Part shown: one piece after another, positions 17,710-26,056 of the stretch
Layout of the letters: every line of letters starts with the position of its first letter
Numbering within the stretch: the first letter of the stretch is position 1
Origin: Faeciplasma sp964650705
GTDB lineage: Bacteria; Bacillota; Clostridia; Oscillospirales; Ruminococcaceae
Length of the DNA: 64,000 nt
Reading direction: 5' to 3'
Assembly: GCA_964650705.1 (NCBI GenBank)
Contig: CAZYUJ010000001.1
Coordinates: 62,001-126,000, forward strand
Position numbers and translations under genes: made by a program
The notes under the pieces: model-generated
The model's database searches: none
The model's input: only the letters and a program-made list of their open reading frames with translations
What the model was told of the DNA's origin: nothing

Positions 17710-18585
17710 ATGTCTATAGAGAGTCAGCGATTTTGTGAAGAGTGCTTGAAATACGATATCCCCCGAAATTCAGGTCTGAGCCAACCCGAGGATATCACAG
17801 CGTTTTATGATATCAGATATTGTGATAGAAGCGACTATAATACTTTAGATGTTTACTATCCTGTCGGTACTTCTTCAAAGCTTCCGACGATACTTAATAT
17901 CCACGGCGGAGGATATGTATACGGTGATGCAAAGTTATATATGTTCTATTGCATGAGCCTTGCACAGCGTGGTTTCGCGGTTGTCAATTTCAACTATGGC
18001 TTGGCACCTGACTATCAGTTTCCAACACCGCTCGAGGATATCAACATAGCTCTTGAATGGATAGTAAACAATGCCGAGGAATATTTTTTGGATGTGGATA
18101 ATGTCTTCCTTGTCGGTGACTCTGCAGGTGCTCAGCTAGCAAGCCAGTTTGGAGTCATATATTCAAATCGTGAATATGCAGGCTTGTTCGGCATCAGCGT
18201 TCCCGATGTCAAGATAAGAGCTTTGGGACTGAACTGCGGAATGTATGATCTTGCGGTTTTGGTTCTGAAAATGGATAAGAATGATTTCAAGATAAAGGAT
18301 TATTTCACGTCCGATTACGAACGCTTCGGCGCACTGTTAGATCCGCTTTCGTATTTGAATAAAAGCTATCCGCCGTCATATCTTTTGACTGCCGGAAACG
18401 ATTTTTTGAAGCATCATTGCAAACCGATGGCGGATTTCATAAATTCCAAGGGCTCCTATGCTGAGTGGAAAATATACGGTGATGAGAATTTCGGACACGT
18501 TTTCCACGTTAATATCAAAAAAGAGCTCGCTAATATTGCCAACGATGAGCAGTGCGATTTTTTCAAACGTCACATCGTTCGCTGA
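17710..18585 (+). CDS. Alpha/beta hydrolase of the hormone-sensitive-lipase/esterase type
   Basis: The 291-residue protein starts at the ATG at 17710, seven to eight bases after AAGGAG. Motifs are H-G-G-G-Y (oxyanion hole), G-D-S-A-G-A (nucleophile elbow with the catalytic Ser), a late D-P-L-S-Y and F-G-H-V-F-H near the end for the catalytic His. This is the family IV (HSL-like) esterase pattern; likely substrates are short acyl or acetyl esters. It has no signal peptide, so it is cytoplasmic. It stands alone between a terminator and a GC-rich element and is convergent with rpoD. Slightly AT-richer codons than its neighbours suggest lower expression or later acquisition. Confidence 0.88.
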   Translation: MSIESQRFCEECLKYDIPRNSGLSQPEDITAFYDIRYCDRSDYNTLDVYYPVGTSSKLPTILNIHGGGYVYGDAKLYMFYCMSLAQRGFAVVNFNYGLAPDYQFPTPLEDINIALEWIVNNAEEYFLDVDNVFLVGDSAGAQLASQFGVIYSNREYAGLFGISVPDVKIRALGLNCGMYDLAVLVLKMDKNDFKIKDYFTSDYERFGALLDPLSYLNKSYPPSYLLTAGNDFLKHHCKPMADFINSKGSYAEWKIYGDENFGHVFHVNIKKELANIANDEQCDFFKRHIVR

Positions 18586-18735
18586 ACCCCGCCACCGCAC
18601 ACCGCTGCTCGCTCGCCCACAACATTGGGCGGCTCGCCTTCGCTGTGCGACGGCTCAAATCCGCACCAAAAAGCGAGCGTCGGGTTTCGCCCCGCTGAAA
18701 GCGGGAGTGGAATCCGGTGCGAGCGGTGAACGGAA
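18586..18735. repeat. GC-rich hairpin element B
   Basis: GC-rich intergenic block that begins directly after the esterase stop codon. Its opening words CCCCGCCACCGCAC and its later TGCGACGGCTCA recur in element F (50056-50148), separated by a different hairpin, which indicates a dispersed repeat family. Confidence 0.65.
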
Positions 18736-18737
18736 AC

Positions 18738-18768
18738 AAAAAGCCTCCCTTTCGGGAGGCGATTTTTT
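18738..18768 (-). terminator. Terminator of dnaG-rpoD
   Basis: Minus strand CGCCTCCC-GAAA-GGGAGGC followed by TTTTTG. Confidence 0.9.
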
Positions 18769-19870
18769 AATCAATAAAATCCTTGACCTTGTTCGAACGG
18801 TTGGGATGGCGAAGCTTTCTCAAAGCCTTTGCTTCGATCTGTCTGATACGCTCACGGGTTACGTTAAACATCTGTCCGACTTCCTCAAGGGTGCGGCTTC
18901 TGCCGTCCTCAAGACCGAAACGAAGGCGCAAAACCTTCTCCTCACGCTCTGTGAGTGTCGAAAGCACCTGGTTGATCTGCTCCTTCAAGAGGACTAAGGA
19001 CGCAGCCTCTGTCGGTTCGGGAGCATTTTCATCGGGGATGAAGTCGCCGAGGTGGCTGTCTTCCTCTTCACCGATAGGAGTTTCAAGCGATACAGGGTCT
19101 TGTGCTATGCGCATGATCTCTCTGACTCTTTCAACGGGCATTTCAAGCGCCTGTGCGATCTCATCAGCCGAGGGGTCTCTTCCGTTCTGGTGCAAAAGCT
19201 GGCTGGAAACCTTTTTGACCTTTGTAATGGTCTCAACCATATGAACGGGAATTCGAATCGTTCTTGCCTGATCTGCAATAGCACGGGTGATAGACTGTCT
19301 TATCCACCAAGTTGCATATGTCGAGAACTTGAAGCCCTTTGTATAGTCAAACTTTTCGACCGCTTTGATAAGTCCCAAGTTTCCTTCTTGAATAAGATCC
19401 AAGAAGCTCATGCCTCTTCCGCCGTATCTCTTCGCAATGGATACGACCAAACGAAGGTTAGCTTCAGCAAGACGCTTTTTGGCAACGCTGTCGCCGTCGT
19501 GCATACGCTGAGCAAGCTCGATCTCCTCCTCAGGGGTCAAGAGGGGAACTCGTCCGATCTCCTTCAAATAGATCTTGACGGGGTCATCGATAGCGATGCT
19601 GTCTGCGATCGCAGCTTCGATCTCATCATCAGTCGCTTCCATCTCGGACTCAAGCGGCTCCTCGATGTCGGAAAGATCGAAGTCAGCCTCCGGCACGATA
19701 TCGTCAATGATGGCAATGCCGTTTGCAGCACAGGCATCATAAAAACCGTCTATCTGCTCAACGTCATAATCCAGCTCCTCCAAAGCCTCGCTTATAGCCT
19801 TTGTGGTAAGCGTACCGCTAGCCTTACCCGACTCGAGCAGGCTTTCAAGGGTTATTTTTTTCTCGCTCAT
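18767..19870 (-). CDS. rpoD: Primary sigma factor RpoD/SigA
   Basis: Principal sigma factor of RNA polymerase, 367 residues, the short Firmicutes form. It has region 1.1 (about 1-70), region 1.2 (D-P-V-K-I-Y-L-K-E-I-G), region 2 with F-D-Y-T-K-G-F-K-F-S-T-Y-A-T-W-W-I-R-Q (-10 recognition), region 3 and region 4 with the helix-turn-helix T-L-E-E-V-G-Q-M-F-N-V-T-R-E-R-I-R-Q-I-E (-35 recognition). It follows dnaG in the same direction, the usual Gram-positive arrangement. The start has CGGAGGCAAAAAAC upstream. Its target boxes match the TTGACA/TATAAT promoters seen across the window. Confidence 0.98.
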   Translation of the reverse strand: MSEKKITLESLLESGKASGTLTTKAISEALEELDYDVEQIDGFYDACAANGIAIIDDIVPEADFDLSDIEEPLESEMEATDDEIEAAIADSIAIDDPVKIYLKEIGRVPLLTPEEEIELAQRMHDGDSVAKKRLAEANLRLVVSIAKRYGGRGMSFLDLIQEGNLGLIKAVEKFDYTKGFKFSTYATWWIRQSITRAIADQARTIRIPVHMVETITKVKKVSSQLLHQNGRDPSADEIAQALEMPVERVREIMRIAQDPVSLETPIGEEEDSHLGDFIPDENAPEPTEAASLVLLKEQINQVLSTLTEREEKVLRLRFGLEDGRSRTLEEVGQMFNVTRERIRQIEAKALRKLRHPNRSNKVKDFID

Positions 19871-19895
19871 GTTTTTTGCCTCCGTTATATTGTCA

Positions 19896-21659
19896 TTACT
19901 TTTTATTTTTACTTAGATTTTTGACATATGCCAAAAAGTCGTCGTCGCTCATATCCGAAGCATTGCTTTCGGGATCGTGCGACTTAAGCACCGATATGTA
20001 ATCGTTTAAAGTCGCTTCATCAATTGTTATTTCCCTGCTTGATGCTAAAATATACGAAATTCTCCCCATTTCATCAGCAGAAAACTTCTGTCCGATGCTT
20101 GTCAGACTAATTTCGTGCATAGACCCAAAGTCGGAAATTATCGCTTCATAGACCCGCTTGTTGAAAGATGTCACAAATCTTTCGGGCGATACTTTTGCCA
20201 TCACCTTTCCGATAGAATCGGGATGAGTTAAGCAAAAGGCGATAATTCCCTCCTCGGCTTTTGCCTCTTTGGGATATTTTAACGCTTCGGGGTTTATATC
20301 GTCACGCTTTCCCGTGCCCGATGATATCTTTTTCCACTCTTTCGCTTGATCAGACCGCCTCCGCTTTCGCAACAGGTTATTGACCTCGGCGGTTATAAGC
20401 TCTTTTGCGAGGTTTTGCTCCTTGGCAACTCGCAAAATATAGACCTCACGCTCGATTCGGCTTTCAATTCCTGCCAAAACCTCGACCGCACGCTTCAGAT
20501 ACTCAACACGCCCGAGGTCTGATTCAAGATCAAGCCCTTGCTTGCATTTGTTAAGCTCGAAGATTATCGCTCCCTCAGAGCCGTCCATCAAAAGCTTGAA
20601 CCTTTCGGGGCCGTATTTTTTGATATAGTCGTCAACGTCCTTGACTCCGTCGCCGTTCAGCTTGATGACCTTCGCAGACAGCCCTGCTGCCGCCAAAAGA
20701 GAGATCGCGGCTTGCGTTGCCTTTTGTCCTGCGCTGTCCGAGTCGTAACAAAGATAGACCTCGTCACAATATTGTGACATGAGCCTTGCGTGCTCGGGAG
20801 TGATCGCCGTTCCACAGGTGGCAACAGCCGTGTCGAATCCCGCCTGATGCAAAGAGATGACGTCAACGTTCCCCTCACACAGGATAAGAGACTTTGTCTT
20901 GACCGATGAATTTTTCGCAAAGTTAAGCGCAAAAAGCGTTCGGCTCTTTTTGTATAGGCTTGTCTCACGTGAGTTTAAATATTTCATGCCCTTTGATTCG
21001 GGGTCTAAGGTCCTTCCCGAAAAGGCGATGACGTTGCCGCGAAGGTCAAAGATCGGGAAGATAACACGGTTGACAAAAAAGTCAAATGTTCTGCCGTTTT
21101 TCTCGTTGAGCAAGCTCGCTTTGACAAGCTCCCTCTCGGAGTATCCGAGGGCGAGCATATAGTTTTTCAGCGCAGTCCAATGATTGGTGGCAACGCCCAA
21201 CCCGAATTTCTTTATGGTCTCGGGCTTGAGTCCGCGTTTTTGGATCAGATAGGAAAGCCCTTCTTTGCCGTCGGGAGTCTTAAGGTTTGAATAGAAGAAC
21301 TTTGCGGCAGCCTTGTTCATCTCCAAAAGGCGTTTTTTCTCGTTCGCAGACGAATCATCATAGTCGCTTTCGGGCATAGGGATTCCCGCTTTGTCTGCTA
21401 AAAATCTGATAGCCTCGATATAATCAAGATTTTCGATCTTCATTATAAACGTGATAACGTCGCCGCCTGCTCCGCATCCGAAGCAGTAGAAGCTTCCGTT
21501 ATCTTGATATACCACGCAGGATGGCGTTTTTTCCGAATGGAACGGACAGGAACACTTGAGGTTGCGCCCTGTCCTTGAAAGGGTGACATACGAGCGCATT
21601 ACGTCGTCGATTCGGTTGGCATCTTTAATTCTTTCCAAAAAATCAGCGGGCAACGGCAC
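19896..21659 (-). CDS. dnaG: DNA primase
   Basis: Synthesises RNA primers for replication. The roughly 587-residue protein has an N-terminal CHC2 zinc ribbon (C-P-F-H then C-F-G-C, about residues 35-62), an RNA-polymerase core, a TOPRIM domain (about 255-345: L-I-L-C-E-G-N-V-D-V and C-Y-D-S-D-S-A-G-Q) and a C-terminal DnaB-interacting helical part. I favour the GTG at 21659, about ten bases after AAAGGA; another in-frame GTG at 21668 is too close to that site. It lies 21 bases after dgt and 25 bases before rpoD, forming a macromolecular-synthesis operon. Confidence 0.96.
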   Translation of the reverse strand: MPLPADFLERIKDANRIDDVMRSYVTLSRTGRNLKCSCPFHSEKTPSCVVYQDNGSFYCFGCGAGGDVITFIMKIENLDYIEAIRFLADKAGIPMPESDYDDSSANEKKRLLEMNKAAAKFFYSNLKTPDGKEGLSYLIQKRGLKPETIKKFGLGVATNHWTALKNYMLALGYSERELVKASLLNEKNGRTFDFFVNRVIFPIFDLRGNVIAFSGRTLDPESKGMKYLNSRETSLYKKSRTLFALNFAKNSSVKTKSLILCEGNVDVISLHQAGFDTAVATCGTAITPEHARLMSQYCDEVYLCYDSDSAGQKATQAAISLLAAAGLSAKVIKLNGDGVKDVDDYIKKYGPERFKLLMDGSEGAIIFELNKCKQGLDLESDLGRVEYLKRAVEVLAGIESRIEREVYILRVAKEQNLAKELITAEVNNLLRKRRRSDQAKEWKKISSGTGKRDDINPEALKYPKEAKAEEGIIAFCLTHPDSIGKVMAKVSPERFVTSFNKRVYEAIISDFGSMHEISLTSIGQKFSADEMGRISYILASSREITIDEATLNDYISVLKSHDPESNASDMSDDDFLAYVKNLSKNKK

Positions 21660-21688
21660 GGTGTTCACTTCCTTTCGATCGGGTATTA

Positions 21689-22693
21689 TTAATAAATGTG
21701 CCAGCCCTTCGGCACGAATAAGTCGATAAATAAATCTGTACAGTATTTGTCCGTCATTCCCGCAACATAGTCACAAACAGCAGTTTCCGTATCGAATTTG
21801 TCTGCGAGCGCCAAATAGTCGGAAGGCAGCTTGTCGGGATTGCTCAAGAAATGGCGGTAAAGCTTTTCAACCATCGCCATCGCCTTCGATTCTTCCGACT
21901 TGCACACGGGATTCTTATATACGTTAGCATACATGAAATCGACCAAAGCCGCCCTCGCCCTGTCGATGTCAGGGGAATAGTGAATGTTTTCGGCACCGTT
22001 TTGGATTAGGTCATTCACCAAAGACGTTATTCTTATAGACTTTGTTTTTCCCAAAGTCTCAAGTGCGATCTCGGGAAGGTCGTTTTGAGAAATAACGCCC
22101 GCTCTTATGGCGTCTTCGATATCGTGATTCAAAAATGCGATAACGTCCGCAAGGCGAACAATATATCCCTCTCTCGTTTCGGCAACGGCATCTGTGTGCT
22201 TCAAAATGCCGTCTCGCACTTCATACGTTAAGTTCAGCCCTCTGCCGTCCTTTTCGATAAAGTCAACGACCCTAAGGCTTTGTTTATAGTGCTTGAATCC
22301 CTTGGGAGATATCTCGTTCAAAACAGCTTCGCCGGCGTGCCCGAAAGGTGTGTGGCCGAGATCGTGACCCAAAGCGATCGCCTCGGTCAGATCCTCGTTG
22401 AGGCGCAAAGCACGCGCGATCGTTCTTGCGATCTGGCTGACCTCAAGAGTGTGGGTGAGTCTTGTGCGGTAATGGTCGCCCGTCGGGTTCAAAAATACCT
22501 GAGTCTTCTGTTTAAGTCTTACAAAAGCGTTTGAATGGATGATCCTGTCGCGGTCACGCTGAAAATCTGTGCGGAACGGACATTGCTCTTCCTCTCTTTG
22601 TCTGCCCTTTGTTTCTGATGCAAGAGTCGCAAACGGCGAGAGTATCGTCTTTTCTGTATTAAGGGTATATTCACGGGGTGTCATGTCGGTCAC
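21689..22693 (-). CDS. dgt: Deoxyguanosinetriphosphate triphosphohydrolase-like protein
   Basis: HD-domain dNTP triphosphohydrolase that controls dNTP pools. Visible metal-site signatures are R-L-T-H-T-L-E-V-S-Q-I-A-R, H-D-L-G-H-T-P-F-G-H and the later H-D-I-E-D-A. I chose the GTG at 22693 (V-T-D-M-T-P-R-E-Y), eight bases after GGGAGG; the ATG at 22684 is the alternative. The longer open frame upstream has no ribosome binding site. It directly precedes dnaG on the same strand, a common clostridial order that links dNTP control to replication priming. Confidence 0.92.
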   Translation of the reverse strand: MTDMTPREYTLNTEKTILSPFATLASETKGRQREEEQCPFRTDFQRDRDRIIHSNAFVRLKQKTQVFLNPTGDHYRTRLTHTLEVSQIARTIARALRLNEDLTEAIALGHDLGHTPFGHAGEAVLNEISPKGFKHYKQSLRVVDFIEKDGRGLNLTYEVRDGILKHTDAVAETREGYIVRLADVIAFLNHDIEDAIRAGVISQNDLPEIALETLGKTKSIRITSLVNDLIQNGAENIHYSPDIDRARAALVDFMYANVYKNPVCKSEESKAMAMVEKLYRHFLSNPDKLPSDYLALADKFDTETAVCDYVAGMTDKYCTDLFIDLFVPKGWHIY

Positions 22694-22801
22694 AAATGTT
22701 GCCTCCCTTCGATTCTTTTGCACATCTATATACAAAATAAAAAACAAATCTCCTCTGTTTTCTTTCGAAAATTTTAGAGATTTGTATGAATGCACAATAT
22801 A

Positions 22802-23422
22802 TCATGCAAAATCAGCGTAGATTTTATCGGATTTGCTCAACTCAACTTGACCGTTTGTGATGTCAACGAGCTTTGCCTCAAGAGCTTCATAAAGCTCCTC
22901 TTTGACAAGCAGCTTGATGGTAACGTCAGCACCGTAATCGGTGTCGAGCATCTTGACCTCAAAATCGGGCAAAACATAGCTCACTTTGTCATACAGCGAA
23001 TAGCTGATCTTAATCGCCAGTTCATAAGCGTGGTTCATGATCATCAGCCGTGCGGCGTTAACAGCTATCGAAGCGCCTGTTGAATAGGCTCTTGTCAAAC
23101 CGCCTTTTCCCAAAAGGATACCGCCGAAATATCTCGTCACGACAATGCAAACATCGCTTAATCCGTTCTTTTGGATAACGTCCAAGATCGGGGGGCCGGC
23201 GGTGCCCTGAGGTTCGCCATCATCAGAATAACGGCTTATTGAGCCGTCACGCAAAACATAAGCGTAGCAATTGTGTCTCGCTTTGCGGTTTGCCGCCTTG
23301 ATGGATTCGATAAAATCAACAGCCTCTTCATTTGTCTTGACAGGGGCGATATATCCGATGAACTCCGATTTATCTACCACAAAGCTGTCGCTCGCTTTTT
23401 CATATATCGTTTTATACGACAC
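22802..23422 (-). CDS. YigZ/IMPACT family protein
   Basis: The roughly 206-residue protein shows the conserved IMPACT signature: S-E-F-I-G-Y-I near the start, A-R-H-N-C-Y-A-Y, D-D-G-E-P-Q-G-T-A-G-P-P-I, V-V-T-R-Y-F-G-G and L-G-K-G-G-L-T-R-A-Y. A C-terminal ferredoxin-like domain (about 135-205) follows. The start is the GTG at 23422, eight bases after AAGGAGG; reading the frame further upstream enters the GC-rich element and is not coding. The family is widespread but of unclear function (linked to translation control in eukaryotes). It is on the same strand as dgt, 108 bases away. Confidence 0.9.
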   Translation of the reverse strand: MSYKTIYEKASDSFVVDKSEFIGYIAPVKTNEEAVDFIESIKAANRKARHNCYAYVLRDGSISRYSDDGEPQGTAGPPILDVIQKNGLSDVCIVVTRYFGGILLGKGGLTRAYSTGASIAVNAARLMIMNHAYELAIKISYSLYDKVSYVLPDFEVKMLDTDYGADVTIKLLVKEELYEALEAKLVDITNGQVELSKSDKIYADFA

Positions 23423-23453
23423 AGTTGCTTCCTCCTTACGTTTGCTTTTGTAT

Positions 23454-23596
23454 GCTCGCGCATATTGGGGGGCGAAGCCCGCCACGGCTGCCGCCGTGGC
23501 TCACCGCCGACTCCGTCGGCGGTGCCCGCGCCCGCGGGCGCGGGCGGGGCTTCGCCCCGCGCGAGCGCACCGTGGCTCGAAGAGCGAGTGGTGCGC
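23454..23596. repeat. GC-rich hairpin element C
   Basis: A chain of perfect or near-perfect hairpins: GCCACGGC/GCCGTGGC, CCGCCGA/TCGGCGG, CCCGCGCCCGCGGGCGCGGG and CGGGGCTTCGCCCCG. It separates rpmE from the YigZ gene. Open frames across it have no ribosome binding site. Confidence 0.7.
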
Positions 23597-23643
23597 TTAA
23601 AATACACCGCCGGAAAGGCGGTCACCTTTTAGAAAATGATACG

Positions 23644-23674
23644 AAAAAAGAGAGCAAGTTTCCTCGCTCTCTTT
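23644..23674 (-). terminator. Terminator of rpmE
   Basis: AAAGAGAGC pairs with GCTCTCTTT on the minus strand, with T runs on both sides. A second small hairpin (ACCGCC-GGAAA-GGCGGT) lies at about 23605-23630. Confidence 0.8.
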
Positions 23675-23691
23675 CGCGTTTGTAATCTAAA

Positions 23692-23901
23692 TTACTTCTT
23701 GTCCAAACCAAAACGCTTGTTAAAGCGATCAACACGTCCGCCGGTGTCAACAAGCTTCTGCTTACCGGTGTAGAACGGGTGGCACTTAGAGCAAATTTCA
23801 ACCTTCTGGTTGCCCTTTGTGGACTTGGTTTCGATTACGTTGCCGCAAGCACAGGTGATAGTGCAAGCTTCATACTTAGGATGGATACCTTCCTTTGCCA
23901 T
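23692..23901 (-). CDS. rpmE: Ribosomal protein L31, zinc-binding form
   Basis: Large-subunit protein L31 of 69 residues, from the ATG at 23901 that follows a GGAGGAAATTGAAC site. It starts M-A-K-E-G-I-H-P-K-Y. Zinc ligands are seen in C-A-C-G and C-S-K-C, so it is the C+ type. H-P-F-Y-T-G-K-Q-K and G-R-V-D-R-F-N-K-R are family signatures. It is transcribed alone from the promoter at 24024-24052. Confidence 0.97.
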   Translation of the reverse strand: MAKEGIHPKYEACTITCACGNVIETKSTKGNQKVEICSKCHPFYTGKQKLVDTGGRVDRFNKRFGLDKK

Positions 23902-24023
23902 GTTCAATTTCCTCCTTTCCGAACCGATTATATGACTCACATAGTAGCCCATCATCCTCAGTTCAGACAGTAGTACTATGGAATAATCATTAAATCAAAG
24001 CGTTTATAACACACGCAAGCGAT

Positions 24024-24052
24024 ATTATATCACAAACAAATCTCAATTGCAA
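24024..24052 (-). promoter_or_regulatory. rpmE: Sigma-A promoter of rpmE
   Basis: Minus strand TTGCAA (24047-24052), 17-bp spacer, TATAAT (24024-24029). Confidence 0.85.
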
Positions 24053-24066
24053 GCGTTTTTGAGAAT

Positions 24067-25161
24067 TTAATTGAAAGAAATGTTGAACCACTCAAGATTT
24101 ACGCCCATAAGATCCTTCTTTGCGATACAGGTCATCATCAAATAGCACTCAGTTTCATTAGAAACGACCGCAGGAGCCGTATTTTCAACCGAAAGGTAGA
24201 TCTCAAGATTATATACGAACAGCTCTTCGATCGCTATCTCCTTGCTCGTGCTCTTGCTGGGAACGATTATCGCTAAAATAACATAGTCCTCAAAAATGTC
24301 CTCACTGTAAAGCGAGCCGACATATTTTTTGAACTCGGATTCGAAATCATAAGTGCTTTTATATCTCTCATAGAAGCCGATAAGCTCAGCATAGCTGTTT
24401 ATCGTGTCAACAACGGTCTCGGCTTCGCCGGTAGCATCCGTTCTGTGAACGAATGGATAGAACTCGGGATATACCATTCGATATCTCTCGGCATCAAATG
24501 TGTCATCACTGACCTTGTCGATGATATCGACAGCATTCACTTCAAAGGGCAGCTCCTCCATTCCGTCAAACGAACCCTTAGGAGCCGTGAATATAAGGTG
24601 ATACTGTGTCGAGCTTTGAGGAGCATCCTCGGGAATGTGTCTTTCTATATCAAATATCACTCCGCCTGAGGTTACCGTAACGCCCTTCGCTCTGTGGCTT
24701 ATATATGAGCTCGATTCGCTGATGACGAGGATCATAACGTCGTTTTCGGCTAAAAACCCGTCGTCAAAGGATGCGAGCGCAAGCGTGAACTTCTTTCCAA
24801 AGAAGAAATCACTGTCAGCGGTGTTGAAATATGCATCGACCTCCGCATAGCTATCAAACACTTTTATATAAGGAAATTCCGTTTCCTCTTCGCCGTCATA
24901 CATCGTCAGATAGCTTCCGTATAAGCTTCCGGCTGTGTTCAGAACAACGTCATTTACAATAGCATCATTCTTTTCGCCGTCGGGATCGGCATCAGAGGTC
25001 TGAGCGCTGTCGGCTTGCGGCGGAGCTACCGTGTTATCGGGAACGTTGAGCTCTTTGCTGTCTGAGGTCACTTCGCCGTCGATCGGATCATCGGGAATAT
25101 CATTATCACATGCACAGAAAAGACACAAAACCGCAAGCAATAATAAGAAAAGCTTTTTCAC
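24067..25161 (-). CDS. Lipoprotein of unknown function
   Basis: I do not recognise a family. The 364-residue product begins M-K-K-L-F-L-L-L-L-A-V-L with the lipobox F-C-A-C, so it is a predicted lipoprotein. An Asp/Ser/Pro-rich linker follows (about 22-70), then a region that seems to contain two related halves (about 80-210 and 225-360), each with a Y-A-E-x-x-x-F/Y motif (S-Y-A-E-V-D-A-Y; S-Y-A-E-L-I-G-F) and a V-I-L-x-I-V/I strand. The start is GTG at 25161 with AGGAGGTTGCGTTGCT upstream. It is followed by rpmE on the same strand, but rpmE has its own promoter. Extracellular location is firm; function is unknown. Confidence 0.75.
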   Translation of the reverse strand: MKKLFLLLLAVLCLFCACDNDIPDDPIDGEVTSDSKELNVPDNTVAPPQADSAQTSDADPDGEKNDAIVNDVVLNTAGSLYGSYLTMYDGEEETEFPYIKVFDSYAEVDAYFNTADSDFFFGKKFTLALASFDDGFLAENDVMILVISESSSYISHRAKGVTVTSGGVIFDIERHIPEDAPQSSTQYHLIFTAPKGSFDGMEELPFEVNAVDIIDKVSDDTFDAERYRMVYPEFYPFVHRTDATGEAETVVDTINSYAELIGFYERYKSTYDFESEFKKYVGSLYSEDIFEDYVILAIIVPSKSTSKEIAIEELFVYNLEIYLSVENTAPAVVSNETECYLMMTCIAKKDLMGVNLEWFNISFN

Positions 25162-25214
25162 AGCAACGCAACCTCCTTTTCTGATTTCTGAACCTCAATT
25201 ATACCACATATCCG

Positions 25215-26000
25215 TCATTTTTGCAATGACATGTATGCGTTTATTTCGTCTATCGTTTTCTGAGGTTTAACGGTAAGCTGCACCCATACAGGCTTAAATC
25301 CCGATTTGATCGCCGTTCTTGCAGATGCTACGTTAGACCATGCACAGCAGTAAAACGGTACCTTGCCTCGCTTTATTATCTCACAGGCAAGTGTGCTTAC
25401 CAAGCTTGCGGCAACACCCTTTTTGCGATGATCGGGCAATACGTCCACGCCTATCTGCCGCATCTCTGCCCCGTCCGCACTGCAGCCTGCCAGCCCGATA
25501 AGCTCGCCGTTTTCATAAGCGCCAACGCCCAAAACGTCCAAATGCATGCGGCCTTTACACAAAGCATTGCTCCACTCCGGCTTGTAAAGAGTGGCAAAAT
25601 CATCCTGCGTTAAAACCCTAAGCTCATAATCGCAGGGCAGGGAATGTAAAACATCAACATCAGGCAGAAAATACTCGGCCATAAAGCAGACACCATATCC
25701 AAGTGGCTTTAAAGCTTCTTGAAGTTCAAGCATATGAGGTGTTTCAAAGCAGTGATAGTAAGTGTATTTCGAAATGTAATCGCGCACGATGTCTTCAAGC
25801 TCCTTTGACACCGAAGCTACGATGTTATGCCCATAAGACGTTAAATCTGCGTCAAATGGCAGATACAAATATTTTCTTGCGTCAGGATGCTTGCAAGAGC
25901 GCACGATAACGTTCTCGTTTTTAAGGAAATCCTCGGGCGCGCATCCCGAATCTATTGCCGATTGTTTAAGAGCAACGTCTAAAATATAGCGGTTTGTCAT
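25215..26000 (-). CDS. GNAT-family N-acetyltransferase
   Basis: The 261-residue protein has a C-terminal GNAT acetyltransferase domain (about 135-250), with the acetyl-CoA loop region Q-I-G-V-D-V-L-P-D-H-R-K-K-G-V-A-A-S-L. The N-terminal half (1-130) is a separate, Tyr-rich region without a recognisable motif. The substrate cannot be predicted. The start follows AAAGGAGTACT. It is separate from the phosphohexomutase gene, which ends at a terminator at 26018-26045 before this gene begins. Confidence 0.85.
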   Translation of the reverse strand: MTNRYILDVALKQSAIDSGCAPEDFLKNENVIVRSCKHPDARKYLYLPFDADLTSYGHNIVASVSKELEDIVRDYISKYTYYHCFETPHMLELQEALKPLGYGVCFMAEYFLPDVDVLHSLPCDYELRVLTQDDFATLYKPEWSNALCKGRMHLDVLGVGAYENGELIGLAGCSADGAEMRQIGVDVLPDHRKKGVAASLVSTLACEIIKRGKVPFYCCAWSNVASARTAIKSGFKPVWVQLTVKPQKTIDEINAYMSLQK

Positions 26001-26017
26001 AGTACTCCTTTTTGGAT

Positions 26018-26045
26018 AAAAAAGCGGTGGTTGCCCACCGCTTTG
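26018..26045 (-). terminator. Terminator of phosphohexomutase gene
   Basis: AAAGCGGTGGGC-AA-CCACCGCTTTTTT read on the minus strand. Confidence 0.9.
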
Positions 26046-26056
26046 ATTATCTATTT

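Noticed and set aside
23271..23685. Several overlapping open frames across element C
   Set aside because: Frames in all phases of a GC-rich palindromic block; no start signals and no similarity to proteins.
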